A stretch of 64,000 bases of DNA from CPC320 sp002336405 (lineage in GTDB: Bacteria > Pseudomonadota > Alphaproteobacteria > Rhodobacterales > Rhodobacteraceae). A program made the position numbers and the translations under genes. The notes beneath the pieces were generated by a model, which made no database searches, was not told the DNA's origin, and saw only the letters and a list, made by a program, of their open reading frames with translations. The stretch is taken from assembly GCA_949372595.1 (NCBI GenBank), contig CASIAN010000006.1:62001-126000 (forward strand), given 5' to 3'. Below are positions 17,032 through 26,003 of this stretch, piece by piece; within the stretch, counting starts at the first letter, position 1; every line of letters begins with the position of its first letter.

Positions 17032-18576
17032 TTAATCAGTTATCTTGATGTGAGTTTTGGCGTTTAACGCCGTGCCGAGCGCAGCAAACCGCGCCTGTGC
17101 CACTTCGCCGAACAACGGCACGGTTGGGCCGCTTAGATGTAATTCAAGCAAGCGGCTTTTCCGCTTCCAGTGCAACGAGCCGGGCATTTCTTTATCTGAG
17201 GTCCACAGCATCGCGCCGAAACGGATGGCTTTGCCCAGAATTTTGGCCTGCTCCAATTCTTCGGCTGTGAGCAATGTTTTCATCTGATTGAATTGCGACC
17301 CGTCGTTGTGTTTTCGATAGCGCTGCATCAGCGCAAAGCCTAGAAAAACCCTTTCCGAATGCTTGAGGCCGCCCAAATTTGACCGCGTGGCGTTATCGAA
17401 GCATATTTCGGCTCGGAAATCTGGGTTAGCCCGCCAACTGACGTCATGCAGCAGGCAGGCGGCTTTCACCAAGCGCCGTTTGGCCTTGTTGAAATCACGA
17501 AACAAAGGCTGGATAAACCGATAGAGGCGTTTGCCAAACCCAGGAAAGCGGGCGTCTTTCGTCTCGGCGAAATAGCAAGCCTCGATCAATGGATCGCGGT
17601 CGCGCAGTTTTTTCGGCATCTGTGCAAACAGCAGACCTTCGCGCAGTCCGTAACTAGAGATGGCAATATCTTTTGGGGCGAATGCGATCAGCAGGCGGCG
17701 CAGCACTTCGCACGCAATTGGCAAAAGCGCCATCCGATTGGCGGATATGTGGCACAGGCGGCACAGTTTTTCGGGATCGGAGTCTTCGAGCAGTTTGATG
17801 GTTTCATTGATACCTTGGGTGCTCATGCGGTATTCATGGGGCACATGTAGCGGATAGTTGCGTCGCTCCATGTCGATCCGGGCCAGCGCGCGCCAAGATC
17901 CACCGACTAGAAACAGCCTATTTTGCTGCAGTCCCATTTTGTCTTTGAGCGCTGTTATAGTGGTTTTGATATGGTCATTACGGGCTTTTTTACCGCCAGG
18001 AATCCCTTGCAGCTTTAAAGGACCGAGATCTGAACTTTGGCGTTTTCCGACTTTGCCGTCGAAAATTTCTGCCAGTTCCATCGAAGATCCGCCAATGTCA
18101 CAGACCAGCCCATAAGAGCCGGGCCAGCCTAAAAGAACCCCCTGCGCCGAAAGCCGGGCTTCTTGTTTGCCATCAATGACCCAGATTTGCAATCCAGTCT
18201 CGCGCGCGACCTGTTGGCAAAAATCGGGACCGTCTTCGGCCTCTCTGACTGCAGCGGTGGCGACAGCCGACAGTGGGGTGATTCCCATTCCTTCGGCCAG
18301 CGCCTGAAACCGCCGCAGCGCTGCAACCGCCCGTGTGCGGCCTTGTGGGTTCAGGCAATTGGTTTCACGCATACCGCTGCCGAGGCCGCACATTATCTTT
18401 TCATTATAAAAATATGCCGGGCTGCGACCGGCGCCGTCAAACACCACTAACCGAACCGAGTTTGAGCCGATATCAACCACTCCGACCCGCGTTAAATCCC
18501 GTTTCACCGATTTTTTTATTAGGCTTTGACCGTCTGGTTTTTGCTCATATTTTTTCAGGGTTTGATCCGAGTTCAT
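17032..18576 (-). CDS. ppx: Ppx/GppA family phosphatase (exopolyphosphatase)
   Basis: 514-residue protein of the ASKHA fold that hydrolyses polyphosphate and/or pppGpp. Seen: phosphate-1 loop VVDIGSNSVRLVVFD (about residue 33 onward), VATAAVREAEDG, phosphate-2 loop VCDIGGSSMELAEI, and an HD-like helical C-terminal region containing LLHDVSW. Length is normal for alphaproteobacteria. Its start overlaps the HdaA stop by 4 bases, so it is translated with it. Confidence 0.9.
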   Translation of the reverse strand: MNSDQTLKKYEQKPDGQSLIKKSVKRDLTRVGVVDIGSNSVRLVVFDGAGRSPAYFYNEKIMCGLGSGMRETNCLNPQGRTRAVAALRRFQALAEGMGITPLSAVATAAVREAEDGPDFCQQVARETGLQIWVIDGKQEARLSAQGVLLGWPGSYGLVCDIGGSSMELAEIFDGKVGKRQSSDLGPLKLQGIPGGKKARNDHIKTTITALKDKMGLQQNRLFLVGGSWRALARIDMERRNYPLHVPHEYRMSTQGINETIKLLEDSDPEKLCRLCHISANRMALLPIACEVLRRLLIAFAPKDIAISSYGLREGLLFAQMPKKLRDRDPLIEACYFAETKDARFPGFGKRLYRFIQPLFRDFNKAKRRLVKAACLLHDVSWRANPDFRAEICFDNATRSNLGGLKHSERVFLGFALMQRYRKHNDGSQFNQMKTLLTAEELEQAKILGKAIRFGAMLWTSDKEMPGSLHWKRKSRLLELHLSGPTVPLFGEVAQARFAALGTALNAKTHIKITD

Positions 18577-19256
18577 AGCAGATTTTCCTGAGGTGGCTCA
18601 AGCAGACGGGCTGCCAGGCGTCGCGAGAGCGGTCTTTGTTCGCCCAGCGAGAGCGCATCTAAGGCAACGACCAATTTTTGTGCTGCGTCAAACGACCGGT
18701 CAATGCGGCGAACAACATAGGTGATCAACTCTGGCGAGGGCGACAATTGCCGGTCGCTGAACAGTTTGATCAACACGGCTCTGAGAAGCGCATCATCGGG
18801 CGGGTGGAGCTGGACCAAAGTGGCGCCGCGCAGCCGGCTCTCGAGGTCGGGCAGGGTTAACAGCCAGTGCTGGGGTTCGCCACGTCCTGTAAACAGGATC
18901 GATTGGTCGGTTTCAAGGCACAGGTTGTGCAGATAGAACAGAGCGGTCTGCTGCGCCTCACAACCTGCAATTATGTGGATGTTTTCTACGGCTACAGGGC
19001 CGGTGCTGAGGTTAGGCACCGCGTCTTCGCGCAGGTCTGTGGCGTCGATAATCGTCGCGCCTGACTGCGTTGCCCAGACATGGGTAAGATGGGTCTTGCC
19101 CGCGCCTTCTGGGCCACTGAGCAGCAGTTTCCGGCTGCTCCACTGGGTCCATTTGTCGATCATTGAGACTGCGATTTGGTTGCTGGGCGAGATAAAGAAA
19201 TCGTCCCGTCCCAAAGCGGCACGCGCGGGCAGATCGAAGCTGAGTTGGGTGTTCAT
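18573..19256 (-). CDS. hdaA: DnaA regulatory inactivator HdaA
   Basis: 227-residue DnaA-related AAA+ protein that, with the replication clamp, stimulates ATP hydrolysis by DnaA to prevent re-initiation. N-terminal clamp-binding peptide QLSFDLP at residues 4-10, Walker A GPEGAGKTHL near residue 48, and sensor region with ESRLRGATLVQL. The DNA-binding domain IV of DnaA is absent, as expected. It overlaps the AI-2E gene's stop by 4 bases and the Ppx start by 4 bases. Confidence 0.92.
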   Translation of the reverse strand: MNTQLSFDLPARAALGRDDFFISPSNQIAVSMIDKWTQWSSRKLLLSGPEGAGKTHLTHVWATQSGATIIDATDLREDAVPNLSTGPVAVENIHIIAGCEAQQTALFYLHNLCLETDQSILFTGRGEPQHWLLTLPDLESRLRGATLVQLHPPDDALLRAVLIKLFSDRQLSPSPELITYVVRRIDRSFDAAQKLVVALDALSLGEQRPLSRRLAARLLEPPQENLL

Positions 19257-20338
19257 TCGCCGTTTAGTCCACTGGTGCCTTGATACAGGCGGCTGTTTTT
19301 ATAGCGCCCAATGGCAAAGCGCGCTAAAACACCGATTGCGGCAGCCACTGGCACCGCAACAAGCATGCCAGCAAATCCGAAGAGGCTGCCAAACACCGAT
19401 AGTGCGAACAGCAGCCAGACTGGATGCAGCCCCACAGACAGGCCGACCAGTTTGGGCGTCAGGTAATTGCCCTCAATCATTTGACCGGTCACAAAAATGG
19501 CCCCCACTAGTCCCAAGGAGACCCAATCCCCCCAGAATTGGAACAGACCCAGCCCAATAGCCAAACTGCCGCCGACCAATGCGCCAACATAGGGAATGAA
19601 AGTCACCAAGCCGGCAATAAACCCAACCACCAGACCGAATTGCAATCCGACCAACATCAGCGCCAGCGCATAATAAGTGCCTAAAATCAGACAGACTGTG
19701 CCCATGCCGCGTACGAAACTGGCCAGTGTCTGATCGATCTCAAGGGCGAGGCCCCGCACCACATCAGCGTGGTCGCGTGGCAGCATATCGTCAATGGTTG
19801 TAACCAACCTATCCCAATCATACAGCAGATAGAAGGTCACCACTGGCACAATGACCAGCAATAGCGCGATATTTATCAGCGAGGCGGCAGAGGTCAGCAG
19901 TGATTTTAATAACTGACCGCCCTTATTTTGCACCTGATCGCCCAGCGCCAGAAGCGATTTGCGCAAGGTAGATTCGGAATCGATCAATGACGGAAATTGC
20001 GTGGTTAAAAACTCCTGCAAATCCCGAACCAGACGCGGCGCCGTATCAAACAGCGCCACCGCCTGTTGTACCAGCATGGGGATCACCAGAAAAGCAAAGA
20101 CGATAAACACCAGAATCACGCTCACCGTGATACATACCGTAGCCAATAGACGCGACAGGCCCAGCCGCTCAAGCCGGTCAGCCACTGGATCCAGAAAATA
20201 CGCAACCGCCCCTCCCAACAGGAACGGCATAAGAATATCGCCCAGAAACCAAAGGGCGCCAAACAGGACCGCCGTGGCGATCCCCCAGTATTTCAACTGT
20301 GCACTGACGGGCAGTCCCATGTTCAATCCGTAGGTCAT
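19253..20338 (-). CDS. AI-2E family transporter / PerM-type inner-membrane permease
   Basis: 361-residue integral membrane protein of the AI-2E (TqsA/PerM, UPF0118) family with about eight transmembrane segments (for example IATAVLFGALWFLGDIL, VCITVSVILVFIVFAFLVI, LLLVIVPVVTFYLLYDW, with the family's LYDWDR region). The start at 20338 has GAGGGG upstream; a second ATG at 20320 would also fit the family. The longer frame to 20620 encodes a non-conserved leader and is excluded. Substrate unknown. In related genomes this gene is usually divergent from purM, which is missing here. Confidence 0.85.
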   Translation of the reverse strand: MTYGLNMGLPVSAQLKYWGIATAVLFGALWFLGDILMPFLLGGAVAYFLDPVADRLERLGLSRLLATVCITVSVILVFIVFAFLVIPMLVQQAVALFDTAPRLVRDLQEFLTTQFPSLIDSESTLRKSLLALGDQVQNKGGQLLKSLLTSAASLINIALLLVIVPVVTFYLLYDWDRLVTTIDDMLPRDHADVVRGLALEIDQTLASFVRGMGTVCLILGTYYALALMLVGLQFGLVVGFIAGLVTFIPYVGALVGGSLAIGLGLFQFWGDWVSLGLVGAIFVTGQMIEGNYLTPKLVGLSVGLHPVWLLFALSVFGSLFGFAGMLVAVPVAAAIGVLARFAIGRYKNSRLYQGTSGLNGE

Positions 20339-20693
20339 GATTGCAGCCCCTCTATGGGCTGGGATGGTCACACAGCGCAACAAAAAAATAGCCCTTTCGG
20401 TGCACAATGATTTTTGATTGGTCCCGACACGCGGCTTTTGAACTAATCTTTGGGACAGGCGCTGCTCAAGGTGGCGCGCTTTGCGAGGCAGCATTATTGG
20501 TGTGGTGGTTAGGTTTGTGGTGGCTGCGGGAGAGGCAGGTGCTGTTTTTGGGAAGTTCGGGGTGGAAAGTAGATCTTCGCCTGAAAGTGCTTGACTGACC
20601 GCTTCAGGGATTGTTTGCAATTTTCGGTAATGCTGATCGAATTATTCCTGCGCATTTTACCGTGTGTAAGTCTTTGTCCGATCATCAGCAGGC
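20339..20693. other. Gene-poor stretch upstream of the permease
   Basis: About 355 bases with no recognisable coding frame on either strand. It should contain the permease promoter and marks the edge of the decayed region that follows. Confidence 0.5.
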
Positions 20694-20696
20694 TTG

Positions 20697-20865
20697 GTGC
20701 TCAAATACAGTGCAAAATACTGGGATTTCTTAAACCTTTGGCTCACTGTTGGCCGCATCGAGATCGATAACAAGCCTGTCCAAAGCCGTGTGCGCACCAT
20801 TGCCTTAAACCGCAAAAACGCCCAATTCGCGGGTCATGATGCAGGTGTTCAAAACTGGGCAATGC
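20697..20865 (+). mobile_element. IS66-family transposase remnant
   Basis: A short open frame reads YWDFLNLW...GRIEIDNKP...RTIALNRKNAQFAGHDAG, which matches the conserved C-terminal end of IS66 transposases (consensus GRIEIDNNxAERxIRxxALGRKNxLFAGSDxG) with several changed residues. Only about 55 residues remain; no transposase N-terminus, accessory ORFs or terminal inverted repeats are visible. Old insertion relic at the start of the pseudogene zone. Confidence 0.75.
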
Positions 20866-21197
20866 GTGCATGCATGCATGATTGTGAGGTGAGCTGGAAA
20901 ATAATCAAATACACGCTTATTTGACAGGGGTCTCTACCGCCATTGCAAGTGCTTATAGGCATAAAGACATTAAGCAACTATTGCCTTGGAATTTTGACAA
21001 GCGAAACAACATCAAGATTTGCTTGGTTTTCGTCGTCGTTTGACTGTGCCGGTGCAAATGATGCGAACGTTGCGCCGGTCGCTGCCGCAAACGATGTTTT
21101 AAAGCTTGCCATCTGTTTTGTCGTCCTCTCAAATTACGGATCAGATTGTGGCTTTTTCGATCGCTTACTCGCGCATTAAACTGACCGGAGATTTTTT

Positions 21198-21692
21198 GCG
21201 ATCCGCGATGCGCGTCGATCAATAATGGCTTTGATTTGGCGATACGTACGGGACCGAAGGCGAAGAACTCAGCAACCTCGCGGAGGCTTTGCACAGTCAA
21301 ACATGTGCTGGTCGCATCAAAAACCTACATATCGCGGCGGCCTGTTGTGCAAGGCCCCAAAGGGCTGACAGATTGGGAATGGCTCGCGTTGGCCCAAGTT
21401 CAGATTATCCCATTGGAATTTATATATAAATTGTTAAAATTGTTTAAATCAAACCTACTGCACATATGTTTGCCAATGATGCTCAAGCTTTGTATCGCCT
21501 CGCGCATGCCGGTACTGGACTAGCCATCGTTCCAGAATTTCTTGTCGCCGCAGATATCACAAAAAAAACATGGCAATGATGTTGCCAGATTGGGAGTTGC
21601 CGTCGATTGCCGTCTTTGCTGAAGGGCTAGCAAATGCCCCCAAGCATGGGCTTATTCACCTTGCATTAGATACACTATGCCACAAAAGCGGC
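21198..21692 (+). pseudogene. LysR-family regulator, C-terminal fragment with frameshifts
   Basis: The effector-binding half of a LysR regulator can be followed across three frames: SINNGFDLAIRTG and LCTVKHVLVASKTY, then DWEWLALAQVQIIPLEF, then after a frame change NDAQALYRLAHAGTGLAIVPEF, then after an A8 tract MLPDWELPSIAVFAEG and LALDTLCH. The N-terminal HTH is gone. Frame changes near 21430-21460 and at the A-run near 21560 show it is dead. Confidence 0.75.
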
Positions 21693-22134
21693 TCAACAAC
21701 TGCCGAGCTGCTTGGCGAAAAGTCAGTAAAACAAACGCCGCATTACTCGGCCATTTCATTCTTCGGCATTGTGATGTCGCGCTGATTAACGTCGCTGATT
21801 GAGCTGTGCCCACAAGCCCGCGCCAAAACCTGCACCGGCACAAATGATGTTCTAAAGTAATGAGCGAGTTTTTGGGCGCCAACCCGCAGATCCAAAATCC
21901 ACGCACAGCAGTAGTTTTTGAATGGTCACGTCGACAGAGCTGTGGTTGGAAACACACATGCCGGCAGCGATACAGTCAGCCGCTTGCATGGCGCCATTCG
22001 CAACAGCAACCCTATCGGCCCCTTATGCTATCGCTTTGACGAAGTGCTCAGCGGCACCTAGGGCACCGATGATACCCAATGTCATTTTGGCGCCCACAAT
22101 GCAGGATGTGCCTGGCTATGTTTTCAAAATTTAG
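21690..22134 (-). pseudogene. Glutamate-synthase-like (FMN domain) gene, decayed C-terminal fragment
   Basis: On the minus strand the frame reads VGAKMTLGIIGALGAAEHFVKAIA, stop, GADRVAVANGAMQAADCIAAGMC, DVTIQK (consensus CPVGIATQK), then after a frame change VPVQVLARACGHSSIS, DVNQRDITMPKNEMAE, stop, CGVCFTDFSP. These are the flavin-barrel end and C-terminal segment of FMN-binding glutamate synthase-family proteins. In-frame TAG and TAA codons plus a frameshift prove inactivation. It overlaps the tail of the LysR relic in convergent orientation. Confidence 0.7.
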
Positions 22135-23006
22135 TGAATGGCTTTCAGCAATGTGTCCGCTGCCAACCTTCCAAAATCATTCGCGGCCTTTGGGCTCGTA
22201 CTAAAGATGAGGCGTCGATCGGTCCGGTATGAGACATCTGCTGTTGTGTTTATGATGGTCACATCCAAAGCATTTAACTGTTCACCAAATCTCCAGGGCA
22301 TGTGGCCGGGTATATAGCCAATGGCCGGGGTCTGTTTGTCGACAGCATCAGAGAAGGCCGTAATCTTGTAGCCATCATAAATAAAAGGGTTTTCATCATC
22401 CGCTGCAAGCAACGCAGCAGGACCATGGCATATCGCAAGCGTGAACAAATCGCCCTCATGCGCCCACCGCAAGAGTTTGCCTAAGTGTTGGTTCTCTGGC
22501 AAGCCAAGTTCTCTGGCAAGCCAAGCATTGCCCCATGCCCACCTAGTAAATACACTGCGATGTAGGGGGCGTCGTCGGTTATGGAACCCGCGACAAACTC
22601 GGTAAGGCTGTCGGAATTTGCACACACATCCGCACAGTCTGGAAAAGTCTCATGACATCTTTGTCTTCCTGCGGCATTGCTCAATCATCGATGCTTGCGG
22701 GCGCACCCGTTGGGGTGACAATATCAATTTTGAAACCAGCCGCCAGCAGGCGCAGCATCGGCAGCCCCATCTCAACCGGGTGATTCCCCGGCGAGAACTT
22801 TTGGCCGTTGACCAAAGTCACATTGCGCTCTTTGGTGCAGGCCATCCCCAGGCGCTTCTTGCCTTCCGAGTAGGGCTTGGAATAGGCCCGCCATCATAAT
22901 CGGTCTTGTAAGGCGTTGCTAATTTTAATGCCAACGCTGACGGAGAAAAGGCTCCATCATCGGTTTGCCTTGGGGCTGCACCGAACAGTTTTTTCAGAAA
23001 GTTCAT
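22131..23006 (-). pseudogene. hchA: hchA (Hsp31, DJ-1/PfpI family) inactivated by nonsense and frameshifts
   Basis: Relic of glyoxalase III/protein deglycase HchA. N-terminus FSPSALALKLATPYKTDYDGG (quoted in part), a frame change near 22880, then GKKRLGMACTKERNVTLVNG and PGNHPVEMGLPMLRLLAAGF, a TGA at 22681-22683 where SIDxWAMPQED should have Trp, another frame change, AVYLLGGHGAMLGLPEN, then a 17-base exact tandem duplication (22492-22508 and 22509-22525) shifting frame again, and finally AICHGPAALLAADD with the nucleophile Cys to the C-terminus. At least three frame changes plus one stop. Confidence 0.88.
22492..22525. repeat. 17-base exact tandem duplication inside the hchA relic
   Basis: Two adjacent copies of the same 17-base unit beginning TTCTCTGGCA. 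As 17 is not a multiple of three, the duplication itself breaks the reading frame, and the perfect identity of the copies suggests it is recent. Confidence 0.9.
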
Positions 23007-23026
23007 ATTCGTTTTTCTGTGTGGGC

Positions 23027-23614
23027 TCAGTCAATTTGAGTGACAATAGTCTCGCGGGACTTGCGCATTTTGCTCAAGGCGAGCAACCAATCGCCGCTTT
23101 CATCGCGGCAGTTCAGAAGCATCAGAACCACAGACCGCTGCCCGCGCTGTTTCAAACCTAGGATTGCGTCCACCGCATCTGGATCAATGCCTTCCATTGG
23201 CGTGCTGTCGACCTCTTGTTCGGTGGCAGAAACCAGTACGATTCCCAACGTGATATAAGCTTGGCGCGGGGCATGTGCATAGTTCACCGCAGCGTTACCA
23301 GGCACATAGTTAACCTTTAGGGTGTCACAATAGGCCTGCAGCATTGGCAGATCGCCACGGGGTTTGATGTTCAGCCCAACGACTTCATCGATACGCTTGG
23401 CCGTGTGGTTGTCCCAAGCGGCGAACACTAGGAGATGCGATCCATCATTAATTTGCATCTGGCCGCCTGCCGCTTTGAAGATTTGGGTTCGCACCTCAAT
23501 ATCTGTCACGACGATAAGTTCAAAAGAGTGCGTGCCGCTGGATGTTGCTGCCATATGGATGGCCTCGATAATGGCATCGACTTTTTTCTGTGGTACTGCT
23601 TTGGCGGCGTCCAT
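23027..23614 (-). CDS. Nitroreductase-family protein, probably N-terminally damaged
   Basis: 195-residue FMN-dependent NAD(P)H nitroreductase-like protein (NfsB type). Seen: PQKKVDAIIEAIHMAATSSGTHSFELIVV, GDLPMLQAYCDTLKVNY-type acidic midsection (parts), and VDAILGLKQRGQRSVVLMLL near the end. The FMN-binding opening LNRRYATKR is encoded in frame just upstream of the first ATG (23614), but no ATG, GTG or TTG precedes it before an in-frame TAG, so the original start has been lost. It may be translated from the internal ATG without the flavin-binding arginines, or be dead like its neighbours. Divergent from an HxlR relic. Confidence 0.6.
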   Translation of the reverse strand: MDAAKAVPQKKVDAIIEAIHMAATSSGTHSFELIVVTDIEVRTQIFKAAGGQMQINDGSHLLVFAAWDNHTAKRIDEVVGLNIKPRGDLPMLQAYCDTLKVNYVPGNAAVNYAHAPRQAYITLGIVLVSATEQEVDSTPMEGIDPDAVDAILGLKQRGQRSVVLMLLNCRDESGDWLLALSKMRKSRETIVTQID

Positions 23615-23793
23615 TCTCTTGGTTGCATAGCGCCTGTTCAGATGTTCACTCGGTGTCTTTATTATTATGTGTTTATTCTCATTATTTCTGTCCTAAGGCT
23701 TTGGTATGTTTTTGTAACCAACGAAGTAATAAGAACTGATAGGGGCCACAAGAAGGCATATTTCTGAACCTTAGTCACAACAAGGGAACCACT

Positions 23794-24151
23794 ATGGCGG
23801 GCAACCAACAACGCCCCGATTGTAAGCGCATCAACGACGTCCTGTCGCGTGTGGGCGACCGTAGGAGCGTTCTTGTTGTCATCTCATTGGCCAGTATGGC
23901 ACCTGCGGTTCAATGAACTTAAACGCAACCGCGGGATCTCGCAGCGTATGTTGAGCCTAACGCTGAAAGAAATGGAAAGGGACGGCCTTGTGCACAGAAC
24001 CTACCATCCAACAATCCCGCCAAAGGTTGAATGCAACCTTACCGAAATGGGTCAGTCTTTTCGAAAGCCGGTAAATGCCCTAGGCTGTTGGGCGCCGGAA
24101 AAGTCAACTAAGATCAATGTTGTGCGTGAAGCCCATGACGAGAGTGCGTGA
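23794..24151 (+). pseudogene. HxlR-family regulator with a frameshift
   Basis: Starts at ATG 23794 after AAGGGA with MAGNQQRPDCKRINDVLSRVGDRRSVLVVISLAS, the HxlR opening with its redox cysteine. The frame is then lost near 23890-23905, and the rest continues in another frame as LRFNELKRNRGISQRM, LSLTLKEMERDGLVHRT, IPPKVECNLTEMGQS. Together they make a full HxlR domain. Its divergent position to a nitroreductase and hchA is the arrangement of an electrophile-sensing regulon. Confidence 0.8.
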
Positions 24152-24489
24152 AAGTAAAAGGCTGACCCAAAGACCATTGATACGTCTCCCAAAAACAAAT
24201 TCTGATGTAAAAAAGTGCAGTGATTTTTTGCTTTGTCCTGCAGGCCGACGTTCCAGCTGCAAAACGCCGTATGATGCAAGAAAGTCAGTAGTGTGAGAGT
24301 TTAATCGCCGCAATTGCAGCCTTGGTACATGTCGGCTTTGGGCAGAAATTCGTCTAAGACCCCCTTGCCAAACGACCCATGCCACCACTTTTACCCGCAA
24401 CCAGCAGGCTCAGACAAGACAGCGCTTGCCATCGCTGTGCTGTCTCAGCCATAAAGCAAACAATTGTTTCCAGCCTGCAAGGAGGCCGC
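24152..24489. other. Gap before proS with no recognised gene
   Basis: About 340 bases. A minus-strand open frame covers 24104-24400, but its translation matches nothing I recognise and overlaps the HxlR relic. The proS promoter must be here; a very strong AAGGAGG (24479-24485) ends the stretch. Confidence 0.45.
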
Positions 24490-25827
24490 ATGCGCCTGTC
24501 CCGCTACTTTATGCCCGTATTGAAAGAAAACCCCGTCGATGCCCAGATTGTCAGCCATCGGTTGATGCTGCGCGCAGGGATGATCAAGCAATCCAGCGCC
24601 GGGATCTATTCGTGGTTGCCGATGGGCTTTAAAGTGTTGCGCAAGCTTGAGAATATCGTTCACGAAGAACAGGTTCGCGCCGGCCATATTCCGATGTTGA
24701 TGCCCACGCTGCAATCGGCCGATCTGTGGCGCGAAAGCGGACGCTATGACGGCTACGGCGATGAAATGCTGCGGATGCAGGACCGGCAGGGCCGGGATAT
24801 GTTGTTTTCGCCCACCGCCGAGGAAATGTTCACCGATGTGTTCCGCGCCCATGTCGGCAGTTATAAAGACCTGCCTCTGACGCTGTATCAGGTGCAGTGG
24901 AAGTTCCGCGACGAAGTGCGCCCGCGCTTTGGGGTGATGCGGGGCCGCGAGTTTCTGATGAAAGACGGCTATAATTTCGACCTCACCAAAGAGGATGCGC
25001 TGCATGCCTATAACCGTCATCTGGTCAGCTATCTGCGCACGTATGAGCGGATGGGCCTGCAGGCGATTCCGATGCGCGCTGATTCCGGCCCCATCGGTGG
25101 GGATTATACGCATGAGTTTCTGGTGCTGGCCGAGACCGGTGAAAGTGAAGTGTTCTATGACAGTCAAGTGACTGATATCCGCCTTGGCGCGCGTGATATC
25201 GATTACGATGATGTGACGCAATGCCAGTCGGTGATGGAAGAGTTTACCTCGCTTTACGCCCGGACCGACGAGACCCATGATATGGCTGCATTTGACGCGT
25301 TGCCCGAAGAACGCCGCCGCTCGGCGCGGGGGATCGAAGTGGGGCAAATTTTCTATTTTGGCACAATCTACTCTGAAAAACTGGGTGCCACAGTGGTCAA
25401 TGATCAAGGCGCTCAGGTGCCAGTGCATATGGGCAGCCACGGCATTGGCGTCTCGCGCCTGCTGGGGGCGATCATCGAGGCGAGCCATGACGACAAGGGG
25501 ATTATCTGGCCCGAAGGTGTCACGCCCTATCACTGTGGTATCGTTAATCTTAAACAGGGCGACGAGGCGGCGGATGCGGCCTGTGATGGGCTGTATAGCG
25601 CTTTGAGCAATGCCGGGCTTGAGCCGCTGTATGACGACCGCAAGGAACGTGCTGGCGGCAAGTTTGCGACTATGGATCTGATCGGGCTGCCGTGGCGCAT
25701 CACTGTTGGCCCGCGGGGGTTGAAAAACGGTGTGGTCGAGTTGACCTCGCGGCGCAGTGGCGAGAGCGAAGAAATGACGCCAGAGGCGGCGGTGGCCAAG
25801 GTTGCGGCGATCTACGCAGCGCTTTAG
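24490..25827 (+). CDS. proS: Prolyl-tRNA synthetase, short alphaproteobacterial form
   Basis: 445-residue class II synthetase charging tRNA-Pro. The start ATG 24490 follows AAGGAGG and gives MRLSRYFMPVLKENP, the family N-terminus. Motif 1-2 region is intact (GFKVLRKLENIV, QVQWKFRDEVRPRFG), as is motif 3 (GSHGIGVSRLLGAI). The editing domain of the longer bacterial type is lacking, as is usual in this class. A GC-rich hairpin terminator follows. Confidence 0.96.
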   Translation: MRLSRYFMPVLKENPVDAQIVSHRLMLRAGMIKQSSAGIYSWLPMGFKVLRKLENIVHEEQVRAGHIPMLMPTLQSADLWRESGRYDGYGDEMLRMQDRQGRDMLFSPTAEEMFTDVFRAHVGSYKDLPLTLYQVQWKFRDEVRPRFGVMRGREFLMKDGYNFDLTKEDALHAYNRHLVSYLRTYERMGLQAIPMRADSGPIGGDYTHEFLVLAETGESEVFYDSQVTDIRLGARDIDYDDVTQCQSVMEEFTSLYARTDETHDMAAFDALPEERRRSARGIEVGQIFYFGTIYSEKLGATVVNDQGAQVPVHMGSHGIGVSRLLGAIIEASHDDKGIIWPEGVTPYHCGIVNLKQGDEAADAACDGLYSALSNAGLEPLYDDRKERAGGKFATMDLIGLPWRITVGPRGLKNGVVELTSRRSGESEEMTPEAAVAKVAAIYAAL

Positions 25828-25869
25828 CGGTAAGCGGGGCGCTATACCGCATTTTAAAGCTGTTGAGAG

Positions 25870-25899
25870 GGCGGGGTGACCAAACCCCGCCTACTTTTT
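25870..25899 (+). terminator. Intrinsic terminator of proS
   Basis: Perfect 7-base stem GGCGGGG (25870-25876) / CCCCGCC (25885-25891) with an 8-base loop followed by TACTTTTT, 42 bases after the proS stop. Confidence 0.8.
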
Positions 25900-26003
25900 G
25901 GGCAGGTTTCAAATACCCCATGTCTCTGTCCGGTCAAATCTGTCATTTTACTTGATCCGCTGCCGTTGCCAGGCGCAAACCACTCCTATTTAAGGGTGTA
26001 GTC

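Noticed and set aside
20339..20620. N-terminal extension of the AI-2E permease
   Set aside because: The extension is low-complexity Thr/Pro/Arg-rich, and a good ribosome site marks the ATG at 20338.
20982..21116. 45-codon minus-strand frame with signal-peptide-like start (MASFKTSFAAATGATF)
   Set aside because: Short, in the decayed zone, no family recognised; may be the start of another relic but cannot be supported.
24445..25533. 362-codon minus-strand frame inside proS
   Set aside because: Antisense of a conserved housekeeping gene; translation is His-rich and motif-free.
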